Assembly: GCA_002423545.1 (NCBI GenBank)
Contig: DIWP01000037.1
Location: 1-64,000, forward strand
Origin: Thermoleophilia bacterium UBA6103
GTDB lineage: Bacteria > Actinomycetota > Thermoleophilia > UBA2241
Length of the DNA: 64,000 nt
Reading direction: 5' to 3'
A program made the translations under genes and the position numbers. Shown one piece after another: positions 25,169 through 31,944 of the stretch. A model generated the notes under the pieces. That model did no database searches, had not been told where the DNA came from, and saw nothing but the letters and a program-made list of their open reading frames with translations. Positions within the stretch are counted from its first letter, which is position 1. Each line of letters begins with the position of its first letter.

Positions 25169-26044
25169 ATGGCGTTCGTGCAGCAGCAAGCCGAGCCGCC
25201 ACTCGTCAGCGTCCTCATGGCCGCCTACAACGCCGAGGCTTTCATCCGATCGGCCCTGGACAGCCTGCTCGAGCAGACGCTGCGGGACATCGAGGTCATC
25301 GTCGTCGACGACGCCTCCACCGACGCCACGGCCGGGATCGTCGAAGCCAGTGACGATCCCCGCGTCCGTCTCATTCGCCTGCCGGTCAATCGAGGCGTGG
25401 CGACGGCCCGCAACGCGGCCCTCCAGGCGGCTCGCGGCCGGTTCGTGGCGATCATGGACGCCGACGACCGCAGCCGGCCGCAGCGATTGCACGTGCAATC
25501 GGACATCCTCCTGGACCACCCCGACATCGATGTGCTCGGCTCCCAGATCGCGATCGTCGATGAAGAAGGGCGGATCCTGGCACGGCGCCGGTACCCTCTC
25601 GACCACGAGACGATCGTGCGCGCGCTGCCCCGCTGGAATCCCATCGCTCACCCGACCGTGCTGGCCCGCCGCGAGGTCCTACTCGACGCGGGGGGATACG
25701 ACCCGAGCTTCGAGGCAACGGAGGACTACGATCTCTGGAGCCGCCTGGCTCGGGGCGGCAGGAGGTTCGGCAACGTCCCGCACACCCTGGTCGACTACCG
25801 ACTGCACCCGGCCAGCATCAAGACGACCCGCGTGCGTACGACCCTCAGAGAGACCCTCCTGGTGCAGTCGATGCACTGGGCCGACCGGCGCGGGCCGTGG
25901 GATCGGGCCTACCGCTGCGGCGAGCGGGTTCTGCTGCGGCTGCCGCCGCGTGTGACCATGCTCGGCTTCAAGTGGGTCCGCTACCGGCTGCCCTCGATCG
26001 TGGCCCAGTCGAGGGTTCGACAGCTGCGCTCGCGCAAGCCATGA
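25169..26044 (+). CDS. GT2 glycosyltransferase (first of a tandem pair)
   Basis: The protein has 291 residues with a GT-A fold: PLVSVLMAAYNAEAFIRSAL, VIVVDDASTDATAG, NRGVATARNAAL and MDADDRSRPQRL (DxD metal site). WNPIAHPTVLARREVLLDAGG and YDLWSRLARGG match bacterial polysaccharide transferases. It starts 6 bp after the methyltransferase stop. Its paralogue at 26292 shares the same order of motifs along the whole length (VVDDASTD, MDADD, RRRYP, ALPRWNPIAH, YDLWSRLAR, LVDYR, SIKT, VQSMHW), so the two arose by duplication and have since diverged widely. Confidence 0.9.
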   Translation: MAFVQQQAEPPLVSVLMAAYNAEAFIRSALDSLLEQTLRDIEVIVVDDASTDATAGIVEASDDPRVRLIRLPVNRGVATARNAALQAARGRFVAIMDADDRSRPQRLHVQSDILLDHPDIDVLGSQIAIVDEEGRILARRRYPLDHETIVRALPRWNPIAHPTVLARREVLLDAGGYDPSFEATEDYDLWSRLARGGRRFGNVPHTLVDYRLHPASIKTTRVRTTLRETLLVQSMHWADRRGPWDRAYRCGERVLLRLPPRVTMLGFKWVRYRLPSIVAQSRVRQLRSRKP

Positions 26045-26211
26045 AGGCCGGCCGGCAACGACGAGTGTGGTCAATCCGATTGGCCCCGGCGCATCGTCCG
26101 CAGGCAATCCGAAACCGACTGGTCATCGGCGCGCCCCTTGTTGCCTCATCCCCGTGGCTCGTGTTTGATTGGACACCTGCCTGCTCGCAACGGAGTCAAA
26201 GAACCTACTGC

Positions 26212-26295
26212 GTGCACGAAGGGCGCTCGTTCTGCGTGATATTGCCCGCCTACAACGAGAGCCGCCATCTCGGGCTCAAGGCAATCCCCTGGTGA
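26212..26295 (+). pseudogene. Remnant of the N-terminus of another GT2 gene
   Basis: A 27-codon frame from GTG 26212 reads VHEGRSFCVILPAYNESRHL and runs to a TGA at 26293-26295. The CVILPAYNES segment is the classic first strand of GT2 enzymes, yet the frame stops after 12 more codons. It overlaps the start of the intact GT2 gene in another frame. It looks like the head of a third GT2 gene cut off by the recombination that brought the intact copy here. The remaining bases of 26045-26211 hold no feature. Confidence 0.55.
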
Positions 26296-27146
26296 GCGTG
26301 ATCATGGCTGCCCACAACGCCGAGGCATTCATCGAGCCGGCACTCGACAGTGTGCTCGGCCAGACGATGGACGACATTGAAGTGATCGTCGTGGACGACG
26401 CCTCGACAGACTCCACCGCGGCGAGGATCGGCGGCGTTGTCGACGCTCGGATCGTCCTCGTGTCGTTGACGAGCAATGTCGGGGCGGCGGCGGCGAGAAA
26501 CGTGGCTCTTGATCGGGCGCGAGGCGTGTTCGCAGCCATCATGGATGCCGACGACGTGAGCTGGCCCCAGCGGTTGAAGGTGCAGACGGAGTTCCTGCTG
26601 ACACACCCGGAGATCGGCTTGGTGGGTTCGCAGATCCGGGTGATCGATCACCGCGGAAGGATCGTGGGACGGCGTCGCTACCCGGTCGAGCACGCGCAGA
26701 TCGTGCAAGCCTTGCCGCGCTGGAACCCGATCGCCCATTCGACGGTGATGATTCGTACAGAGTCTCTCCGGCAGGCGGGCGGCTACGACGAAGCCGTGCG
26801 TGCCGCGCATGACTACGACCTGTGGAGCAGGCTCGCCAGAGACGGCGCGAGATTCGCGAATCTCCCGTTCGCCCTGGTGGACTACCGCATCCACACCACC
26901 AGCATAAAGACGAGAATGCTGAGAGACAGCATCGAGAACACCCTTGAGGTGCAGTCCATGCACTGGTCCGAAAATGCCCGTCTCGGTGACCGCATCTACC
27001 GATATCTGGAGAGGATCCTTCTTCGCTTGCCGGCACGCGCCGTCAACTCATTGTTCGTTCTCACGCGTTACAGGTTGCCGACGCTCGGCGCTCGCATCAG
27101 GGCTTGCTTGTGTCTCCCGTCGAAGCGGCGACGCGGGAGTCCTTGA
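26292..27146 (+). CDS. GT2 glycosyltransferase (second of a tandem pair)
   Basis: From GTG 26292 the protein has 284 residues; homology to the paralogue at 25169 begins exactly here (PLVSVIMAAHNAEAF). An upstream TTG at 26169 would add 41 unrelated residues across the GT2 remnant and is not favoured. Motifs: VIVVDDASTDSTA, SNVGAAAARNVAL, MDADDVSWPQRL, ALPRWNPIAHSTV and YDLWSRLARDG. Codons are less GC-biased than in the first copy, suggesting a separate origin or age. The 3' end overlaps the convergent GtrA gene by 50 bp. Confidence 0.87.
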   Translation: MSVIMAAHNAEAFIEPALDSVLGQTMDDIEVIVVDDASTDSTAARIGGVVDARIVLVSLTSNVGAAAARNVALDRARGVFAAIMDADDVSWPQRLKVQTEFLLTHPEIGLVGSQIRVIDHRGRIVGRRRYPVEHAQIVQALPRWNPIAHSTVMIRTESLRQAGGYDEAVRAAHDYDLWSRLARDGARFANLPFALVDYRIHTTSIKTRMLRDSIENTLEVQSMHWSENARLGDRIYRYLERILLRLPARAVNSLFVLTRYRLPTLGARIRACLCLPSKRRRGSP

Positions 27147-27552
27147 CCTTGCGGAAGGCCCAGTACTTGTTGCCGATGTACCCCACCACCACCCCGAACG
27201 CCCCGAAGATGGCCTGGATGACATACGCGTTCAGATGCGAATACTTGAGGGCCAGGGGAAGCACGACCAGGTTGGTCAGGAAGAGCGGCATCCAGACGAG
27301 CTGATACTTGACGTACTCGCCCAGAGGGTGCCCACGAGAGCCGAAGACGATGTAGCGGTAGCAGAGGAACCCGTTGATGGACGTCACTACGTGGGTGATG
27401 ACGAGGATCCACGACGAGAACACATACGGGTTAAGCAGGTAGTAGATCGCCGAGAAGGCCAGCCACTGGAACACAGTGTTCCAGCCGCCGACCGCCAAGT
27501 ACAGGACCTTGTCCCGGTGATCTTTCCAGACCCATGACATCACACGCTTCAT
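27097..27552 (-). CDS. GtrA-like membrane protein
   Basis: This 151-residue protein has four predicted membrane helices. The marks of the family are YLAVGGWNTVFQWLAFSAIYY near the start, FLCYRYIVFGSRG in the middle, and IGNKYWAFRK at the end of the last helix. GtrA proteins are thought to move polyprenyl-phosphate sugars across the membrane or to partner a GtrB-type glycosyltransferase; that gene lies just upstream (27796-28782). A GTG at 27570 could add six residues; neither start has a clear ribosome binding site. The 3' end overlaps the convergent GT2 gene by 50 bp. Confidence 0.9.
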   Translation of the reverse strand: MKRVMSWVWKDHRDKVLYLAVGGWNTVFQWLAFSAIYYLLNPYVFSSWILVITHVVTSINGFLCYRYIVFGSRGHPLGEYVKYQLVWMPLFLTNLVVLPLALKYSHLNAYVIQAIFGAFGVVVGYIGNKYWAFRKVKDSRVAASTGDTSKP

Positions 27553-27795
27553 CGGGGGCGATTCTCGCACAGATTCTGTCGACTCCCGGCAGGCAGAGCG
27601 CGTCGCGACATGGTGTCTGGCCCACGGCCCGCGTGCCGACCCTCAACTCTGATGGAGGGTTGTGGTCAGCTACCTTGCTGCGCTGGGCCGTGACAACGGT
27701 TTGAGCGTCGCGCGTGGTGATGCCTCAACGACGGGACAGCCAAGATGGCTCTCATGGACAAGGACGTCGGGACAATGCCCAGCTGTGGGTTCATG

Positions 27796-28782
27796 TCACG
27801 AGTCGGGACTTGGAGGAGCAGTGCCATCGCGTCCGGCCTCGAATCCGATCCGCTCCCTCTCGATGACCAAAGGCCGCTTCTGCACCTGAGTGTGAATCGC
27901 CCCAATGTATTCTCCCAGAATGCCGATGAAGAACAGCAACACGGAAGCCAACAGGTACACCCCTATCACCATAGGAGCGGTGCCCAAGGGCAGTTGATCC
28001 CAGAAGATGAGCTTGGCGATGAGATAGCCGATGGCCACGAGTAAGCTGAGAAACGACATGATGAAACCGGCCATGGTCGCCAACCGCAGCGGGACCTTGG
28101 AATGGTTGATGATGCCAAGCATGCCCATGTCGAAGAGCGTGTACAGGTTGTTCTTGGTGAATCCGCGCCTGCGGCGTGGCTGCACATACGGCACTTCGAA
28201 ACGCTCGTAGCCCAAGTCACAGATAAGGCCTCGGAAGTATGGATAGGGATCGTCGATAGCACGGAGTTGATCCATCACGACCCGATCGTACAAGCCGAAT
28301 CCCGTGAAGTCTTTCACCAGCGGTATCTCGGCAAGGCGACTGATGAGACGGTAGTAGAGTCCGCGCACGAAGAACATGCTCTTTGTCTCGAGACTCTCCT
28401 TCTTGATCCCAATGACGATCTTGAACCCTTCTTCCCACCGGCGTACGAACTCTCGGATGAGTTCGGGCGGGTCCTGCAGGTCGGCGACGACGCTGATGAC
28501 GGCGTCGCCGGTCGCCTGCATAAGGCCGTGGAACGGCGAACGGATGTGACCGAAGTTGCGCGTGTTGACGATGACCTTCACGCGCGCATCCCCGGCGCAG
28601 ATCTCCCGCAGGATCGGCACGGTGCGATCGCTCGATGCATTGTCGATGAAGATGTGTTCATAGGTATAGGGATCACCGTCGCGCGGCGGGAGACTCTCGA
28701 CCGCGTCGCGCACCTGCGCGTAGACCTCGCGGACGTTCTCCTCTTCGTTGAAGCAGGCGGTGACGACGCTGATGAACGGCAT
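27796..28782 (-). CDS. GtrB/ArnC-type GT2 (polyprenyl-phosphate glycosyltransferase)
   Basis: The protein has 328 residues. The GT-A domain has ISVVTACFNEEENVREVY, IFIDNASSDRT and VVADLQDPPELI (catalytic aspartates), then FGLYDR. Two C-terminal membrane helices (about 232-262 and 270-295) complete the GtrB/ArnC/DPM form. Such enzymes load a sugar from a nucleotide donor onto polyprenyl phosphate at the inner face. It lies between two gtrA-like genes and its start sits one base after the upstream GtrA stop (TGATATG), so the pair is translationally coupled. The 27553-27795 gap upstream of the next GtrA contains only a weak hairpin near 27639-27660. Confidence 0.92.
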   Translation of the reverse strand: MPFISVVTACFNEEENVREVYAQVRDAVESLPPRDGDPYTYEHIFIDNASSDRTVPILREICAGDARVKVIVNTRNFGHIRSPFHGLMQATGDAVISVVADLQDPPELIREFVRRWEEGFKIVIGIKKESLETKSMFFVRGLYYRLISRLAEIPLVKDFTGFGLYDRVVMDQLRAIDDPYPYFRGLICDLGYERFEVPYVQPRRRRGFTKNNLYTLFDMGMLGIINHSKVPLRLATMAGFIMSFLSLLVAIGYLIAKLIFWDQLPLGTAPMVIGVYLLASVLLFFIGILGEYIGAIHTQVQKRPLVIERERIGFEAGRDGTAPPSPDS

Positions 28783-28783
28783 A

Positions 28784-29374
28784 TCAGGACTCTCGTTCGT
28801 GCTGGCCGGTTGCCGTCTGACTAGCGTTCGGCGCCTCCGCCGAGGACCCTGCCAGCCCGTCCGCACGGGCGAGGGCCCGTCCCTCACGGAAGCTGAACAC
28901 GCGGTGACCGACGTAGCTGACGATCACGACGGCGAGCGTGTAGATCGCCTGCACGACGTAGGCGTTGAGGGGAAAGACGCGCAACGCCAGCGGCAGGACG
29001 AGGAGGTTGGCGGCAAGGATCACCGCGTACACGAGCAGGAACCGCGGTATCTCGTGGTGCATCCTGCCGCGGCTGCGGAACACGAGATACCGGTAGCAGA
29101 AGTAGGCATTGGCCACGGCGATCACCCAGCTGATGATCAGGATCACGGTGACCGGCAGGGACCCGTTCAGGGCCCAGTAGAAGCCCGCGAAGACCAAATA
29201 GCCGAAGACCGTGTTCCAGCCGCCGATCAGCAGGTAGAGGATCTGCTCGCGATAGGGATGGAGGCGGCTTGGCAGGATCCTGTCGACGGCGGCGTCGAGA
29301 CGGCCGCGGAAGCCATTGCCGGACGTCTCCAGCGAGGCCGGCGCGCCGGCCCGCGGCCGCCTCGTCTCAGGCAC
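28784..29374 (-). CDS. GtrA-like membrane protein (second copy)
   Basis: From GTG 29374 the protein has 196 residues. The GTG overlaps the end of the dehydroquinate-synthase-like gene by 8 bp, which supports it. Four membrane helices carry the same signposts as the first copy: YLLIGGWNTVFGYLVFAG, FCYRYLVFRSRG, LPLALRVFPLNAYVVQAIY and SYVGHRVFSFREG. The N-terminal 45 and C-terminal 35 residues are hydrophilic additions not present in the other copy. With the GtrB-like gene right after it, this is the more likely true GtrA-GtrB pair. Confidence 0.9.
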   Translation of the reverse strand: MPETRRPRAGAPASLETSGNGFRGRLDAAVDRILPSRLHPYREQILYLLIGGWNTVFGYLVFAGFYWALNGSLPVTVILIISWVIAVANAYFCYRYLVFRSRGRMHHEIPRFLLVYAVILAANLLVLPLALRVFPLNAYVVQAIYTLAVVIVSYVGHRVFSFREGRALARADGLAGSSAEAPNASQTATGQHERES

Positions 29375-30470
29375 GGTCGGCCGGCCCGGGAGGCAGCGCG
29401 GACGGCAGTGCCTCGAGCGCCTGCAGCGCTTCGTCCTCGCCGAGGTCGTCGACGAGGATGAGGCGCCAGTCGTCCACCGGCATGACGAGCGCCAAGCCGG
29501 CGCCGGTGCGCTTCTTGTCGTGACGCATGGCGGCAACTACCGCGTCGCGGTCGAGCCCGGCGAGCGCCGCCGGGTCGGGCAGCGCCGGCCGCAGCAGCCG
29601 GGTCGTGACCTCGTCGAACCGGTCCGGTGCGAGCAGGCCACGATCGCGCGCGACAAGGCCGGCCAGGACCATGCCGAAGACGACGGCCTGGCCGTGGGGC
29701 ACACCGAAGTCGGTCGCCGACTCGACGGCATGCCCAAAGCAGTGGCCGAAGTTCAACAGACGGCGGTCGCCGCGATCGAACTCGTCACGCTCGATGAACC
29801 CCTGCTTGATGAGCAGCGATGCACGCACGGCGGCGGCGACCGCATCCTCGTCCCGATCGCAGAGAGCAGTCAGCCGCGGCTCGACATGAGCCATAGCTTC
29901 TGGCCCGGCGGCAATGTGCAGCTTGACGATCTCGCCGAGGCCGCTGAAGTACTGGTCGTCGTCGAGCGTCTTCAGCAGCGGCGTGTGGACGACGACCTGT
30001 TGCGGCGGGTACATCGTGCCCAGAAGGTTCTTGAAGTGCCGGAAGTTGAGAGACGTCTTGGCGCCGATGCAGCTGTCCGCCTGCGCGAGCAGGGTGCTGG
30101 GCACGTAGATCCAGCGCACACCGCGATAGATCACCGACGCGAGGAAGCCCGTCACGTCCTGGAGGACGCCGCCACCGACCGACACCACGGTCGCGTTCCG
30201 CTTCGCCGCCTGGGCGATCATTTCCTCGCACAGCGCGGCCACGCCCTCGAGCGTCTTGAGCTCCTCTGTCGCCGGCACCGGGTGCAGCGGGCGAGCGGCC
30301 AGCGGAGCCAGGCAGCCCTGGCCGTGCAGGCGCCAGACGAGCTCGTCGACCACCACGAACGCGTTCTCGCTTTCGGCGAGCTCCGCCACCCAGTCGCCGT
30401 CGTCCCGGAACGCGACCTGGTAATCGCCGCTGCGGGAGCGCACTGTCATGAGATCCACGAGCGACCTCAC
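29367..30470 (-). CDS. 3-Dehydroquinate-synthase-like sugar cyclase
   Basis: This 367-residue protein belongs to the dehydroquinate synthase superfamily (AroB, 2-deoxy-scyllo-inosose synthase, epi-valiolone synthases). These use NAD and a divalent metal to eliminate phosphate from a sugar phosphate and close a carbocycle. The NAD site reads SVGGGVLQDVTGF. The metal ligands are kept (Glu in GEIVKLHIAAG, His in LNFGHCFGHAVE, His in VPHGQAVVFGM). The substrate loop, PSTLLAQADSCIGAKTSLN then HFKNLLG, differs from AroB (GGKTGxN is GAKTSLN). It overlaps the SDR gene by 4 bp inside the CDP-sugar operon, far from any shikimate gene, so a role in making an unusual sugar is favoured over aromatic synthesis. 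Confidence 0.85.
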   Translation of the reverse strand: MRSLVDLMTVRSRSGDYQVAFRDDGDWVAELAESENAFVVVDELVWRLHGQGCLAPLAARPLHPVPATEELKTLEGVAALCEEMIAQAAKRNATVVSVGGGVLQDVTGFLASVIYRGVRWIYVPSTLLAQADSCIGAKTSLNFRHFKNLLGTMYPPQQVVVHTPLLKTLDDDQYFSGLGEIVKLHIAAGPEAMAHVEPRLTALCDRDEDAVAAAVRASLLIKQGFIERDEFDRGDRRLLNFGHCFGHAVESATDFGVPHGQAVVFGMVLAGLVARDRGLLAPDRFDEVTTRLLRPALPDPAALAGLDRDAVVAAMRHDKKRTGAGLALVMPVDDWRLILVDDLGEDEALQALEALPSALPPGPADRA

Positions 30471-31135
30471 ACCAGCGAGTAGCCGCCGTCGCAGACCAGC
30501 ACCTGGCCGGTCGTGAACGAGTTGCGCGAAGAAGCCAGGAACGCGACCAGCTCGGCGATCTCGTACGGCTCAGCAAGGCGCCGCAGCGGCATGTCGGCCG
30601 CGACCGCGGCGATCTGTTCGGGGGTGTTGTTCTGCGTTGTCAGCTCGGTCATGACGAACCCGGGGGCGACGGCGTTCACGAGCACCCCGGCCGGCGCCAG
30701 CTCGACGGCCATGGCGCGGGTCAGACCGTTCAGGGCTGTCTTGCCGACAATGTACGGCAGGCGACGCTCCTTCGCGACCACGGTCCATACGGAGCTGATG
30801 TTCACCACGCGACCCCAGCCACGCCCGGCCATGACCGGGGCAAGTGCTCGGGCGAGCCGGAACGGCGCCAGCAGGTCGACCTGAAGGGTCTCGGCGAGGA
30901 GGGCGTCGTCCGTCTCGCCGAGCGAAGCCAGCGGGTTGATGCCGGCGTTGTTCACCAGGATGTCGACCGGCGTGTCGAGTCTCGCCACATAGCCATCGAT
31001 CGATGCGGGGTCGCTCAAGTCGAGCTCGGCGCGTGGCGGCGCCAGCACCCGCGCGCCCAGCTCCTCGAACCGGACGACAACGGCGCGACCGATGCCGCGC
31101 GAGCCTCCGGTGACGAGCGCGACCCTGTCGTTCAT
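30467..31135 (-). CDS. Short-chain dehydrogenase/reductase
   Basis: The protein has 222 residues, a little shorter than most classical SDRs (about 250). It has the cofactor motif TGGSRGIGRAV, the NNAG strand motif, catalytic Ser in NISSV, and YIVGK for the Tyr/Lys pair, ending in LVCDGGYSLV as expected. Charged residues after the first strand do not clearly tell NADH from NADPH. Both ends overlap neighbours by 4 bp (aldolase and dehydroquinate-synthase-like), so it is part of the sugar operon and probably reduces a keto group formed by the ThDP enzyme, the aldolase or the cyclase. Confidence 0.9.
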   Translation of the reverse strand: MNDRVALVTGGSRGIGRAVVVRFEELGARVLAPPRAELDLSDPASIDGYVARLDTPVDILVNNAGINPLASLGETDDALLAETLQVDLLAPFRLARALAPVMAGRGWGRVVNISSVWTVVAKERRLPYIVGKTALNGLTRAMAVELAPAGVLVNAVAPGFVMTELTTQNNTPEQIAAVAADMPLRRLAEPYEIAELVAFLASSRNSFTTGQVLVCDGGYSLV

Positions 31136-31944
31136 TCGACCATGCCCCCCGCCTGCTCGATGAGTTGCTCGTAGCGCGCCTCCAGCATCTCGATGCGGGT
31201 TGCGTCCTCTTCGTAGATGCAGCCGTAGAAATCGCGCTTGTTCTTCAGCCACATCAGCTCGAAGCCGACGGCTTTCAGGATGCCGGCCTCGGCGCCGTCG
31301 TTGAGCGCGGCCGGGCAGCCGAAGATCACCTTTCGTGTCTCGTAGCGGTCCAGCAGGTCGCCAAGCTCCCGCATGAACGGCAGTGCCTCCTTGCCGACGC
31401 CACCGCCCACGGCGCATTCCAGATCGTTGGCCTTGGCCGCCTCGAACACCCGGCGCGTGACGTCGAGGATCTGGTCACAGTTGATGTCCTCGCGGCTGAG
31501 TCCGAGCGAGCCGCTCATGTCCACGCGTCCCAAGACGACGCCATCGAGCTCTCCGATCTCCGGGAGCTCGAGCATCTCCGCGAAGCTGCCGACGCCGGTG
31601 ATCGTCTCGATGTTGGCCGCGAACTGCACGTCGTCGCGCTCGGTGGCGGGGAACGCGATCTTCGCCGCCGCCAGGAACTTGTGCAGCGCCCACGGCGACT
31701 CGACCATGGGTCCGACCACGCGCTCGACGCCGATGACCCGCGCCTCGTACATGTCGCGTACCGCCTCGCAGCCGCCGACCTTCATGGTGAGCCCGAGCCC
31801 GGCGGCAGAGACGACCTCCTTGAGCCGCATGGCCTCTTCCATACGCGTGCCCTCGGCCTCGAACTCGGCCTTCACGCCGATGACATGGTGGTTCTCGCGG
31901 AGGTCCTGCAGCTGCTGGACCATCTTGCGCTCGAGCTCGTTCAT
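31132..31944 (-). CDS. HpcH/HpaI aldolase / citrate lyase family protein
   Basis: This 270-residue TIM-barrel protein belongs to the family of class II pyruvate aldolases and citrate/malyl-CoA lyases. Visible marks are IGVKAEFEAEGTRMEEAMRL, MKVGGCEAVRDM, VVGPMVESPWALHKF (metal Glu) and FAANIETITGV, followed by LDGVVLGRVDMSGSLGL with the second acidic metal ligand. Members join or split a pyruvate-like unit and an aldehyde. In this operon it could add three carbons to a sugar aldehyde or release such a unit. The start has a very strong ribosome binding site (GGAGGGAGAGGAC) and overlaps the ThDP gene stop by 4 bp. Exact substrate unknown. Confidence 0.85.
   Translation of the reverse strand: MNELERKMVQQLQDLRENHHVIGVKAEFEAEGTRMEEAMRLKEVVSAAGLGLTMKVGGCEAVRDMYEARVIGVERVVGPMVESPWALHKFLAAAKIAFPATERDDVQFAANIETITGVGSFAEMLELPEIGELDGVVLGRVDMSGSLGLSREDINCDQILDVTRRVFEAAKANDLECAVGGGVGKEALPFMRELGDLLDRYETRKVIFGCPAALNDGAEAGILKAVGFELMWLKNKRDFYGCIYEEDATRIEMLEARYEQLIEQAGGMVE

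Noticed and set aside
26169..26291. TTG start and longer N-terminus for the second tandem GT2
   Set aside because: The added 41 residues are unlike any GT2 N-terminus and overlap the remnant of another GT2 in a different frame; homology to the paralogue begins at 26286-26292.
27639..27660. Possible transcription terminator hairpin (ACCCTC ... GAGGGT)
   Set aside because: Only a 6-bp stem with a 10-nt loop and no run of T after it on either strand; too weak to call.
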